Below, piece by piece: positions 1 to 8,400 of a DNA stretch of 36,553 nt. A program made the translations under genes and the position numbers. The notes under the pieces were generated by a model. It saw only the letters and a program-made list of their open reading frames with translations, was not told where the DNA came from and searched no databases. Source of the stretch: Methylobacterium trifolii. GTDB lineage: Bacteria; Pseudomonadota; Alphaproteobacteria; Rhizobiales; Beijerinckiaceae. The stretch covers positions 1 to 36,553 of the forward strand of contig NZ_BPRB01000010.1 of assembly GCF_022179685.1 (NCBI RefSeq), written 5' to 3'. Position 1 is the first letter of the stretch. The number at the start of each line of letters is the position of its first letter.

Positions 1-84
1 CGGGAGGATCAGGAGGATGCAGAGCACCCACAGTGACCAGAGCACGACGGCTGCAAAGACTGCGATCAGGCGCCGCATCAACAT
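1..84 (-). CDS. 5' end of a small hydrophobic membrane protein (runs off window)
   Basis: Reading the minus strand from the ATG at 84 gives an open frame to the window edge. It begins MLMRRLIAVFAAVVLW and continues as an almost unbroken run of hydrophobic residues, so a signal anchor or first membrane segment is visible after two arginines. A second in-frame ATG lies at 78. No family can be assigned from 28 residues, and the ribosome-binding site is weak (a GGA about 12 nt upstream). It may be a chance hydrophobic frame; the positive-then-hydrophobic pattern is the only support. Confidence 0.35.
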   Translation of the reverse strand, partial: MLMRRLIAVFAAVVLWSLWVLCILLILP

Positions 85-447
85 GGGGGCAGATCGTCCT
101 TCCAGCCGTCCGAGTTGAGGCAGGGGCGAAAGCATCCATCACCGTCCTGCAAGCAGTCTTTCCCGCCACATGTGGCGGAGGATTGCGCCCGTTCTAACCA
201 CCAACGTTTGAGGTCGAACTGGAGTTCTAGCGGCACCCCGGCAGCTATCGCTCGAATCATGCTCCCTTTAGCCGAGCAAAGATCGAGGCGAAGATCGATC
301 CAAGTCCCACGGCGAAAATCGGCACTGTAGGGGCTTTTGGACGGCGCCCGGAACGCTTCATCGGAGCTGATGTCACACCGGGTAGGACCGCTCTCGTCTT
401 TAGTTTCGAACGTCCCCAACGGGACCGGACACAGGACGGAGCGTCAC
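85..447. other. Intergenic region, no convincing gene
   Basis: About 360 bases lie between the left-edge partial gene and the epimerase-like gene. Open frames here have no recognisable protein character. The only clear signal is the ECF41-type promoter at 371-398. The stretch 85-340 shows nothing I can name. Confidence 0.6.
371..398 (+). promoter_or_regulatory. ECF41-type sigma promoter upstream of the epimerase-like gene
   Basis: TGTCACA at 371-377 is followed by a 17-nt spacer and CGTC at 395-398. ECF41 sigma factors are known to recognise TGTCACA at -35 and CGTC at -10 with about 16 nt between. Transcription would start near 405, about 43 nt before the ATG at 448. An ECF41 gene lies 2 kb away, and an equivalent site precedes its own operon, which makes a chance match unlikely. 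Confidence 0.75.
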
Positions 448-1206
448 ATGAAGATCGTCGTCATCGGCGGCACGGGGCTGATCGGCTCTCAGGTCGTTAC
501 CACCCTGAAGGCCGCCGGCCACGAGGTCCTCGCGGCCTCGCCGAACACCGGCGTCAACGCCGTCACAGGCGAAGGCCTCGGGGAAGCGTTGAAGGGCGCC
601 ACTGTGGTGGTCGACGTCGCCAACTCGCCATCGTTCGCCGACGAGGCGGCGATGGACTTCTTCGTCCGCGCCGGACGGAACCTCGCCGCGGCCGAGAAGG
701 ATGCCGGCGTCTCCCACCACGTCGCGCTTTCGGTGGTCGGCACCGAGCTCCTGCTCGACATGGGCTACTTCAGGGCCAAGCTTGCTCAGGAGGAGTTGAT
801 TGCCTCGGCGGGCGTGCCCTGGACGCTTGTCCGCGCCACCCAGTTCTTCGAGTTCGTCGCGGCCATCGCGGGAGCCGCAATCGTCGATGGCGTCGCGCGC
901 GTGACCTCCGCGTCGATCCAACCGATCGCGTCGTCCGACGTTGCGCTGAAGGTCGCGGAGGCCGCGTTGGCGCCGCCCCTAAACGGCATGGTCGAGATCG
1001 CTGGGCCTGAGCGGATGCCGATGGTCGAGTTGGTGAGGCGTCACTTCCAGGGCTTCCGCGAGACGCACGAGGTCCGCACGGACGACACCGCACCGTACTT
1101 CGGGGTAGTCCTCGGCGGCCCCTGGCTGACGCCCGCCGGTGATGCGTGGCTCTCGGAACGGCGCTACTGCGACTGGCTGGCGGCGCAGCCGAAGCGCGTG
1201 GCCTGA
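448..1206 (+). CDS. NmrA/SDR-type NAD(P)-binding oxidoreductase or epimerase-like protein
   Basis: This 252-residue protein opens with MKIVVIGGTGLIGS, a Rossmann fold carrying the GGTGLIG dinucleotide-binding loop. A YFRAK sequence near residue 110 fits the YxxxK catalytic pair of short-chain dehydrogenases, although NmrA-like members can be non-catalytic. The ATG at 448 was chosen because the fold starts there and an AGGACGGAG-like ribosome site precedes it; a longer frame from 337 adds residues unlike the family. It lies under an ECF41-type promoter. ECF41 genes are characteristically linked to carboxymuconolactone decarboxylases, oxidoreductases or epimerases, so this is the probable target enzyme of the sigma factor at 1662-2561. 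The substrate is unknown. A frameshifted gene follows 12 nt downstream in the same direction. Confidence 0.88.
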   Translation: MKIVVIGGTGLIGSQVVTTLKAAGHEVLAASPNTGVNAVTGEGLGEALKGATVVVDVANSPSFADEAAMDFFVRAGRNLAAAEKDAGVSHHVALSVVGTELLLDMGYFRAKLAQEELIASAGVPWTLVRATQFFEFVAAIAGAAIVDGVARVTSASIQPIASSDVALKVAEAALAPPLNGMVEIAGPERMPMVELVRRHFQGFRETHEVRTDDTAPYFGVVLGGPWLTPAGDAWLSERRYCDWLAAQPKRVA

Positions 1207-1218
1207 GGCCTCCCGCCG

Positions 1219-1668
1219 ATGGATGCGGCCTACAACTCGGCGCTCTCGGCGCTGGCCGGTTCGGCCATCGGCGCGATGGCCTCCTTCGCGACCACCTGGC
1301 TGACGCAGCACAGCCAGGTGGTCGCGACCCTCCTGGTGCAGGACCGGGCACGACGGGAAGCGCTCTATGGCGAGTTCATCCGGGAGGCGTCGACCTTGTT
1401 CGGCGACGCCTCCCGGCACGACCTCGACGACCCGGCCAAGCTGGTGAACCTCCATGCCATCGTAAACAAGATCCGGCTATTCGGGGGCCGGATACTCTCC
1501 AGAAAGCCAAGCGTGTCATGCGGCGCACTGGCGAGACCTATTTCGCCCCGAACAAGGATCTCGCCGTCTACGCTGACATTCGCCACGCCAGCGCCCTCGA
1601 TCCGCTCTGCGCGTTCTCGACGGTCTGCTGCAGGGAGCTGGCGATCGCCCGCCGGCCAGGCTCAGTGA
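1219..1668 (+). pseudogene. Frameshifted gene for a small uncharacterised protein
   Basis: The frame starts MDAAYNSALSALAGSAIGA, a hydrophobic N-terminal segment, then a charged helix (DRARREALYGEFIREAS) ending at KIRLFGG. After the G5 run at 1483-1487 this frame becomes Ser/Arg-rich nonsense and stops at 1668. The -1 frame takes over with a continuous, protein-like sequence (PDTLQKAKRVMRRTGETYF and onward). Loss of one G from a G6 tract would explain this. The restored frame does not stop before running into the antisense of the sigma gene, so the 3' end also seems altered. I recall similar uncharacterised proteins of about 150 residues in Rhizobiales. Sequencing error or programmed slippage cannot be excluded. 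It probably shares a transcript with the epimerase-like gene. Confidence 0.6.
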
Positions 1669-2561
1669 GGCGTCGGCGTTTCCACCGCCCCTCCGAACGA
1701 TATCGCCATGCGCTGGAGCTTGTCCGGGTTGCGGGTGAAGTAGATGCCGACGATCTGCCCGCCCTGGATGTCCAGGGCGACGGTCTGGAGCATCCCGCCC
1801 GGCTCCATGCTGAGGTAGCCCGGCAGGCCATCGATCCAGAGGTCCTGCAGCTTCCGGGCATGCTGGATCCACAACTTGCGCACGACCCCCTCGAACATGC
1901 GCGTGACCCTGTCGATTCCAACAATGGGCCGCGGGAAGGCAAGCACCTTTCCGCCTCCGTCGGAGTGCACCACGACGGCATCGGCCAGCATGCTGCGCAG
2001 CGCAGCGACGTCGCCCGTCGTCGATGCCTCGAAGAAGGCCTTGGCGATACGCGCCCCTTCTTCCCGCTCAATGGGGAAACGCGGGCGTGCGGATTGGACG
2101 TGTTTCCTGGCCCTCGCGGCGAGCTGACGAACCGCCGGTGGTTCACGCTGGAGGGTGACCGCGATTTCCGCGAGCGGGACTGCGAAGACATCGTGCAGGA
2201 GGAACGCGGCCCGCTCCAGCGGCGAAAGCCTCTCCAAGGCCAGCATCAGCGTGAGCGTGAGGTCATCGCCGGGGGCTTCGTCCGGGACCAAGGCAACGGG
2301 TTCAGGCAACCAAGTTCCGAAATAGGTCTCACGCCGCACTCGGGCTGACTTCATCACGTCCAGGCATAGCCGCGTCACCGTCCGCGAGAGGAAGGCACCT
2401 GCCGAGGCGACCTCGGCATGGTCGACGTACCGCCAGCGCAGCCATGCGTCCTGTACGACGTCCTCGGCTTCGCCGAGGGACCCGAGCATACGGTAGGCGA
2501 GCCGGATGAGCCGAGCCCGCTCCTGCTCGAAGACGCGAGTCGGATCATCAATGGTCGGCAT
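1662..2561 (-). CDS. ECF41-family RNA polymerase sigma factor with fused SnoaL-like regulatory domain
   Basis: The 299-residue product has a sigma-2 region (about residues 10-75, RLAYRMLGSLGEAEDVVQDAW), a sigma-4 region (about 105-160) and a C-terminal SnoaL/NTF2-like domain (about 165-290). Three ECF41 hallmarks are present: WLPEP at 84-88 in the linker, DGGGK at 201-205 and NPDKL at 278-282. In this family the C-terminal domain replaces a separate anti-sigma factor and controls activity from within. The start at 2561 (MPTIDDPTRV) overlaps the last 14 bases of the upstream membrane-protein gene, implying translational coupling; the frame could extend to 2594 but that adds atypical residues. 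A matching ECF41 promoter lies ahead of the operon, so it should activate itself. The inducing signal is unknown. Confidence 0.93.
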   Translation of the reverse strand: MPTIDDPTRVFEQERARLIRLAYRMLGSLGEAEDVVQDAWLRWRYVDHAEVASAGAFLSRTVTRLCLDVMKSARVRRETYFGTWLPEPVALVPDEAPGDDLTLTLMLALERLSPLERAAFLLHDVFAVPLAEIAVTLQREPPAVRQLAARARKHVQSARPRFPIEREEGARIAKAFFEASTTGDVAALRSMLADAVVVHSDGGGKVLAFPRPIVGIDRVTRMFEGVVRKLWIQHARKLQDLWIDGLPGYLSMEPGGMLQTVALDIQGGQIVGIYFTRNPDKLQRMAISFGGAVETPTPH

Positions 2562-2943
2562 GGCGGAACGACCAGATACTGAGGGCAACCGCAATAAGCG
2601 CAGGAAGGGTCACCGCGGGGAAGTCTCGGGGCAGCGCCTCCGGCCCGCAGATACCCACTGCAATTTCCCAGAAATGGAATAGCGCATGGCCTGAGAGCCA
2701 GATCGCACCCATGCTCCAGAGTAGGACACGCGATCCGGGTCGGGCCGCGCCGTACACGAACCCTAACCCGATCAGCACGAAGATCAGGCCGATATCGCGC
2801 AGGAAGTGCTGATTGAAGGGGCCTGTCGTAGTCACGCCCGGCACCGCGAAGTACCATGCCTCGGGCGCGGTGAGCATGAAGACGCCGTTCCCGGCCAGTC
2901 CCGCGCCGAGGAGGCCGGCGAATACCGAAATGGCTTTGGTCAT
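2548..2943 (-). CDS. Small four-helix integral membrane protein co-transcribed with the ECF41 sigma factor
   Basis: The 131-residue protein begins MTKAISVFAGLLGAGLAGNG. It has about four hydrophobic segments (roughly residues 5-25, 48-68, 73-95 and 105-125), with a conserved-looking HFWEIAVG after the third. I do not recognise a named family; DoxX-like or DUF4345-like small membrane proteins are the nearest guess. The ATG at 2943 was chosen because GGGGAAAG sits 4-5 nt upstream; an alternative at 2970 would coincide with the predicted transcript start. It is first in a two-gene operon and its 3' end overlaps the sigma gene by 14 nt. Position suggests it senses or responds to the same stress, but no function is shown. 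Confidence 0.8.
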   Translation of the reverse strand: MTKAISVFAGLLGAGLAGNGVFMLTAPEAWYFAVPGVTTTGPFNQHFLRDIGLIFVLIGLGFVYGAARPGSRVLLWSMGAIWLSGHALFHFWEIAVGICGPEALPRDFPAVTLPALIAVALSIWSFRHADH

Positions 2944-2976
2944 CGAACTTTCCCCACGTGATTGGTTCACGTGAGT

Positions 2977-3003
2977 GACGATGCAATGCTGTCCGATGTG
3001 ACA
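2977..3003 (-). promoter_or_regulatory. ECF41-type promoter of the membrane protein-sigma factor operon
   Basis: On the minus strand TGTCACA (plus-strand TGTGACA at 2997-3003) is followed by exactly 16 nt and CGTC (plus-strand GACG at 2977-2980). This is the ECF41 consensus with the canonical spacing. The predicted start near 2970 leaves a leader of about 27 nt before the ATG at 2943. It indicates autoregulation by the ECF41 factor encoded in the operon. Confidence 0.82.
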
Positions 3004-3169
3004 TGAGATTCAAGTTTCCGCGCGGCACCTTTCAAAGCCTTGGCCTTGCACGGATCATGTCACTGAACACCAGCTGCCCAACCCGATGGTCGAGCGCCGC
3101 TACGAGACACTCAATCGAGCTATTACACAAAGCCCAGGGACGCTCCGACCGCGACGATATCCATTAAGG

Positions 3170-3312
3170 AACGACCGCTTTCGAGATGCCCATGTGTGGG
3201 CATCAATGGCGACGTTGGGTCGGATGCGGAACGTCCGCTTACGGACGCAAGGCCGCAGTTCGCTTGCCACCCTCAGCCGAAGTTGCCGGACGGCCGACGA
3301 ATGGCCGCTTTC
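3170..3312. repeat. Three degenerate AACGNCCGCTT-type repeats at 60-70 nt spacing
   Basis: AACGACCGCTTTC (from 3170), AACGTCCGCTTAC (from 3230) and GAATGGCCGCTTTC (from about 3299) recur in one orientation. They resemble decayed copies of a short intergenic repeat seen in alphaproteobacterial genomes. That resemblance is from memory; the spacing and similarity are visible directly. Confidence 0.4.
3185..3204. repeat. Perfect 8-bp inverted repeat (GATGCCCA-TGTG-TGGGCATC)
   Basis: The arms at 3185-3192 and 3197-3204 are exactly complementary with a 4-nt loop. No T-run follows, so it is not a classical terminator. It could be an operator or part of the repeat remnant. Confidence 0.5.
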
Positions 3313-3515
3313 AGGAAGAACGCCGGGCAATCCATGCGGCTGGGTTGGGTCGGGTGCAGTCGGTACCGAGCGTTAAATCCTAACCGCTACTCGACAACTT
3401 GGGGCAACTTAGCGCGACCAAAGGCACGTGCTCGCGCTGCTGCGGGCGGTCTTGGCTTCGATGGAACGGTATCACAGGACGGATACGGCATTCTTCGCCA
3501 GTGCTATCATGCGGC

Positions 3516-4586
3516 ATGTTCGAGCACGCCCATCGTCACGCGCACCTCTGGCCCGGAGTGCCGTTGGCACTGGCATCCGCCGTCCTGTTCGGCGCATCGG
3601 CCCCCTTCGCCAAGCTGCTGTTGGGATCGGTCGACCCGCAGGCGCTGGCTGGCCTCCTGTATCTCGGTGCGGGCGTCGGCCTCGCCGCCGTCCACGGCAG
3701 CCGGTCCGCCCTCCGGATCGAGGCGCCGGAGGCCCCCCTACGCAGGTCGGACGCACCGTGGCTGCTCGCGGTGGTGCTGTTCGGGGGCGTGGCGGGTCCC
3801 CTGTTGCTGATGCTGGGGCTGGCACGGACGTCAGCGGCCTCGGGCTCGCTCCTGCTCAACCTCGAAGGGCTGGCGACCATGGGCATCGCCTGGGTGGTGT
3901 TCCGCGAGAACGTGGACCGCCGCCTCCTGCTCGGCGCGGCGGCCATCCTCGCCGGCGCCGTCGCGCTGTCGTGGCAAGGCCAGGGCGTCCATTTCGACGC
4001 GGGCGGCGGCCTGATCGCGCTGGCCTGCCTCGCCTGGGGCGTCGACAACAACCTGACCCGCAAGCTGTCCTCCGCCGATCCGGTCGTGATCGCGTTGACC
4101 AAGGGGCTCGTCGCCGGGGGCGCCAACCTCGCCATTGCCCTCGCACGCGGTGCCAGCCTGCCGCCGCCCGGCATGATCGGCTTCGCGGCCGTCGTCGGGT
4201 TCCTCGGGGTCGGCGTCAGCCTGGTGCTGTTCGTGTTCGCGCTGCGCCATCTCGGCAGCGCGCGGACGGGGGCCTATTTCTCGCTCGCACCGTTCATCGG
4301 GGCCGTCGTCGCCTTGGTCCTGTTGCCGGAACCCGTGCCCCCGCAACTCGTCGTCGCCGCGCTCCTGATGGGGGTCGGCCTCTGGCTGCACCTCGCGGAA
4401 CGGCACGACCACGAGCATTCGCACGAGGCGATGGGCCATGAGCATGGGCACGTGCACGATGAACATCACCACCACGACCACGATGGTCCCGTGACCGAGC
4501 CCCACTCCCACTGGCATCGCCACCAGCCGATGCGGCACAAGCACGTGCACTACCCCGACCTTCACCATCGCCACGGACATGGTTGA
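3516..4586 (+). CDS. EamA/DMT-superfamily transporter with His-rich C-terminal tail
   Basis: The 356-residue protein shows about ten hydrophobic segments forming two EamA repeats (about residues 8-140 and 155-292); ALASAVLFGASAPFAKLLL is typical of the first. Residues 298-356 form a tail with about two dozen histidines (HDHEHSHE, HEHGHVHDEHHHHDHD), and the N-terminus also carries HAHRHAH. EamA proteins move metabolites or drugs across the inner membrane; His-rich tails usually bind transition metals such as Ni, Co or Zn. The ATG at 3516 was preferred because the first membrane segment follows directly; the frame opens at 3399 with unlikely residues. It is convergent with the CzcA/CzcB operon, which supports a metal-related role. 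Direction and substrate are inferred only. Confidence 0.85.
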   Translation: MFEHAHRHAHLWPGVPLALASAVLFGASAPFAKLLLGSVDPQALAGLLYLGAGVGLAAVHGSRSALRIEAPEAPLRRSDAPWLLAVVLFGGVAGPLLLMLGLARTSAASGSLLLNLEGLATMGIAWVVFRENVDRRLLLGAAAILAGAVALSWQGQGVHFDAGGGLIALACLAWGVDNNLTRKLSSADPVVIALTKGLVAGGANLAIALARGASLPPPGMIGFAAVVGFLGVGVSLVLFVFALRHLGSARTGAYFSLAPFIGAVVALVLLPEPVPPQLVVAALLMGVGLWLHLAERHDHEHSHEAMGHEHGHVHDEHHHHDHDGPVTEPHSHWHRHQPMRHKHVHYPDLHHRHGHG

Positions 4587-4624
4587 GCCGGCGCGGGGGC
4601 AATCGGCGCCGCATTCGAGACTTG

Positions 4625-4795
4625 TCACCGCGGGACGTAGAACCAGCAGTACAGCGCGCACACGACGGCGATGGCCATCGCCGACATCAGGAATGACCGT
4701 CGCGCCGCCCTCAGGACATGCGGCCTGACCTTGCGTCGGCGCCTGCTTCCGCCGCCGAATTCCCCGATCTGCCGGGCGAGCTTCTTGCCGGTCAT
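4625..4795 (-). CDS. 56-residue single-pass membrane protein at the end of the metal-efflux operon
   Basis: The minus-strand ATG at 4795 opens a 56-codon frame starting MTGKKLARQIGEFGGG. A strongly basic stretch (RRRRKVRP, then RAARR) precedes one hydrophobic helix at about residues 36-53 that ends CALYCWFYVPR. A purine-rich ribosome site (AGGGGGCG) sits just before the ATG. Basic residues before a C-terminal helix suggest a tail-anchored or N-in small membrane protein. It is 73 nt downstream of the secreted-protein gene and on the same strand, so it probably belongs to the operon. I do not recognise a family; a role as an accessory subunit of the RND pump is a guess from position. Confidence 0.65.
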   Translation of the reverse strand: MTGKKLARQIGEFGGGSRRRRKVRPHVLRAARRSFLMSAMAIAVVCALYCWFYVPR

Positions 4796-4868
4796 CGCCC
4801 CCTGATCCCCCGCCGATGGGTTCCATGGGTCGAGGAGGGGCGCTGCAGGCCGTGACGGATCGGCACGA

Positions 4869-5417
4869 TCACGGGACCATCCCGCCGATCAGGTCCGACA
4901 TGTGGGCACCGGCAGGGTGGCCCGTGGCGGTGCGGTGGCTCTCCGAGCAGGCCGCGTAATCCGGGCCGGACACGGACATCACCAACCCGCGGGTGCCGTC
5001 CGGCAACGTGCGCGTCGCCAGGACAGCCCGGCCCGAGAGCCATGCCAGCGACCCCGAGGCGAGGCCCGGGCGCGGTTCGCCGTAGCGGCGCACCCCCTCG
5101 CGCCGGATGGCCTCGCGTGCGGTGACATGAGCCGGTCCGTCGAGCGGCCGACCGACCCAGACGACCTGCTGGAGGCCCTGCTCCCTGCACACCACCAGGA
5201 CCACCTCGACGGTGTCGGGTCCTGAGGCGAGCGGACGGTCGTGGAAATAGTACAGCCCGGTCAGGTTCGCCTCGCGGTCGACCATTGAGGGTGCATCGAC
5301 ACGGTCCACGGGACCCCAAGCCAATCCGAACGGCGCCTCGCCCGCCGTCGGTTCCGCCGCCATGGCCGCGCCTGTCCACGCCACCATCGCCAGTGCGAGC
5401 GCGGGGCGGCGAGACAT
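4869..5417 (-). CDS. Secreted protein of unknown function in the czc-like operon
   Basis: The 182-residue product starts MSRRPALALAMVAWTGAAMAA, a clear signal peptide with a probable cleavage after AMA-A near residue 21. The mature part has no membrane segment and two cysteines (VVCREQG, YAACSES) that could form a disulfide in the periplasm. The ATG at 5417 was chosen over the frame's upstream extension because it gives the signal peptide and has GGACG just before it. It follows the CzcA-like gene by only 4 nt. I do not recognise the family. Location and export suggest a periplasmic accessory factor for metal efflux. Confidence 0.75.
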   Translation of the reverse strand: MSRRPALALAMVAWTGAAMAAEPTAGEAPFGLAWGPVDRVDAPSMVDREANLTGLYYFHDRPLASGPDTVEVVLVVCREQGLQQVVWVGRPLDGPAHVTAREAIRREGVRRYGEPRPGLASGSLAWLSGRAVLATRTLPDGTRGLVMSVSGPDYAACSESHRTATGHPAGAHMSDLIGGMVP

Positions 5418-5421
5418 CGTC

Positions 5422-8400
5422 CTACTCCGCGGCCTGGGGCAGGACGGGGCGTGCATGGGGACCCTCCTTCTCGACGGTAGCCTTCCTCGGGGCGACGGCA
5501 CCGGCGAAGCGCGCGTAGAGCGCCGGCAGGACGACGAGGGTCAGCAGGGTCGCCGAGATGAGCCCGCCGATGACCACGGTCGCCAACGGACGCTGGACCT
5601 CGGCCCCCGTCTCGGTCGCCAGGGCCATCGGCACGAACCCCAGGGACGCCACGAGCGCCGTCATCGCCACCGGGCGCAGGCGGGTCATCGCGCCTTCGAG
5701 GATCGCCTCTCGACGGGGCTTTCCCTCCGCGATGAGCTGCTTGATGTAGCTCAGCATCACCAGGCCGTTGAGCACCGCCACCCCGGACAGGGCGATGAAC
5801 CCGACCGCCGCCGGGACCGAGAACGGCATGCCCCGCAGCCACAGGGCCGCGATACCGCCGGTCAGTGCCAGCGGGACCGCGCTGAACACCAGGAGGGCGT
5901 CCCGCGCCGAGTTCAGGGCCGAGAACAGCAGCAGGAAGATCAGGAAGAAGCACACCGGCACCACGACCATGAGGCGCTGGCGGGCGGAGGCTAGGTTCTC
6001 GAACTGCCCGCCCCAGGTCACGTAGTAGCCAGACGGCAGCTGCACACCGGACGCGACCTTGGCCTGGGCCTCAGCCACCAGCGAGCCGATGTCGCGGCCG
6101 CGCACGTTGGCGGTGACCACGACCCGGCGGCGGCCGTTCTCGCGCGAGATCTGGTTCGGTCCCTCGGTGACTGAGAAGCTCGCGACCTGCTTCAGGAGCA
6201 CCGAGGAGGCCCGCCCGTTGACGCCCGGGGGCAGCGGCACCGGGATGTTCTCCAGGGCCTCGCGGTCCTCGCGCACCTTGTCGTTCAGGCGCACGACGAT
6301 GGGGAAGCGACGGTCGCCCTCGAACACCATGCCGGCCTCCCGTCCGCCGATGGCCGCCCCGATGACGTCCTGGATCGAGGACGTGCTCAGGCCGAGGCGG
6401 GCCGCCTCAGTCTTGTTGATCTTGATCTCCAGGAACGGCAGGCCCGCCGTCTGCTCGACCTTGACGTCGTCGGCGCCCTCGGTCCCGCGCAGGATCGCGG
6501 CGACCTGGTTGGCGGCCTTCAGCATCGGCTCGAACTCCTCGCCGAACACCTTCACGGCGAGGTCGCCGCGGGTGCCGGCCAGCAGCTCGTTGAAGCGCAT
6601 CTGGATCGGCTGAGTGAACTCGTAGGCGTTGCCCGGCACGCGCCCCACCGCCGCCTGGATGTCGGCGACGAGCCGGTCCTTGGGCAGGCCCGGGTCCGGC
6701 CAGGCGGCGCGGTCCTTGAGCATGATGAAGGTGTCGGAGACGTTGACGGGCATCGGGTCGGAGGCGATCTCGGCCGTGCCGGTCTTGGAGAACACGGTCT
6801 CGACCTGCGGGAAGGCGGACACCGTCCGCTCCAGCCGGATCTGCATCGCCTGCGACTGCGTCAGCGAGGTCGAGGGGATGCGCATCGCGTGCATCGCGAT
6901 GTTGCCCTCGTCGAGCTGGGGCATGAATTCCTGGCCGAGCCGGGAAAACAGCACGAGGCTCGCGGCGAAGGCCAGGGCGGCCAGCCCGATCACGGGCAGC
7001 GGCAGGCGCAGCGCCCCGCCGAGGACGGGGGCGTAGGCGCGCTTCAGCCAGCGGATCGGCCGGTTCTCGTGCTCCTCCACCCGCCCGGTGATGAGGATGG
7101 CGATCATTGCGGGCACGAAGGTGAGGGACAAGACGAAGGCGCAGGCCAGCGCGATGATCACCGTCAGCGCCATCGGCGCGAACATCTTCCCCTCGACGCC
7201 CGTAAACGTCAGGAGCGGCAGGTAGACCAGGGCGACGATGGCCTGCCCGTAGACCGTCGGCCCGATCATCTCCTCGGCCGAGCCCTGCACCGTGGCGAGG
7301 CGCTCGTCGCGGGTGAGGATGCGGCCGAGCTCCGCCTGCCTGCCGGCCAGCCGCCGCAGGGCGTTCTCGGTGATGATCACCGCCCCGTCCACGATCAGGC
7401 CGAAGTCGAGCGCCCCGAGGCTCATCAGGTTGGCCGAGATCCGGCCCTGCACCATGCCGGCCATGGTCATCAGCATGGCGAGCGGGATGACCAGTGCCGC
7501 GATCAGCGCGGCGCGGACGTTGCCCAGCAGCAGGAACAGCACCGCCACCACCAGCAGCGCCCCCTCGACCAGGTTCTTGCCCACGGTGCGGATGGTCGCG
7601 TCCACCAGGGCCGTGCGGTCCAGCACGGTCTTCAGGCGGATGCCGGGCGGCAGCGCCTTGGCCGCCTCCTTGAGGCGGACGTCGACCGCGGCCGAGACGG
7701 TGCGGCTGTTGCCCCCGATCAGCATCAGAGCGGTGCCGATCACGGCCTCCGCCCCGTCCGCACTGCCCGAGCCCGTGCGCAGTTCCCGGCCGATTCGGAC
7801 CTCCGCCACGTCGGAGACCCGGACCGGCACGCCGTTGCGGGTGGCCACCACGACGCGGCCGATCTCGTCCATGCTCTCCAGGCGTCCGTTGGCGCGCACG
7901 ATCGCGCCCTCGCCGTTGCGCTCGACATACGATGCGCCCCGGTTCTGGTTGTTGCCCTCCACCGCCTCGGCGATGTCGGAGAGCGACAGGCCGAGGCCGA
8001 TGAGCTTGGCCGGGTCCGGCTCGATCTGGTACTGCTTCTCGTATCCCCCGATCACGTCGATCCCGGCCACTCCCGGCACGGTCTTCAACTGCGGCCCGAC
8101 GATCCAGTCCTGGACGGTGCGGAGATAGGACGCCTGCTCGAAGCCGGGACGCAGGCTCTGGCCCTCCGGCGTCCGGTAGGTCCCGTCCGCCTGGAAGCCG
8201 GCCTGGCCGGGCGGGGCGGTCTCGCGCTCGGACGCCTTGGCGAAGGCGAGGCTCCACATCGTCACCTCGCCGAGCCCCGTCGAGATCGGCCCGAGATTCA
8301 CCTCGGAGCCCGGCGGCAGGCGGCTCTTGGCCTGCGCCAGCCGCTCGCCGACCTGCTGGCGGGCGAAGTAGATGTCGGTGGCCTCGTCGAACACGGCGAC

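Larger units (their letters stand above)
3004..3515. other. Intergenic region with degenerate repeats and a hairpin
   Basis: About 500 bases separate the sigma operon from the DMT transporter. The frames present look like noise, with no ribosome sites and no family resemblance. The recognisable content is a set of degenerate CCGCTT-containing repeats (3170-3312) and a perfect stem-loop at 3185-3204. The transporter promoter should lie near the right end but I cannot place it. Confidence 0.6.

Noticed and set aside
115..419. Small frames on both strands at the left edge
   Set aside because: They show no ribosome site, no hydrophobic or domain pattern, and each is the shadow of the other.
1146..2348. 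400-codon plus-strand frame across the sigma factor
   Set aside because: Its left part holds the shifted frame of the broken gene, but most of it is antisense to the ECF41 gene, which has clear family motifs on the other strand.
3086..3383. Small plus-strand frames before the DMT transporter
   Set aside because: Arg/Pro-rich noise overlapping the degenerate repeats; no supporting signals.
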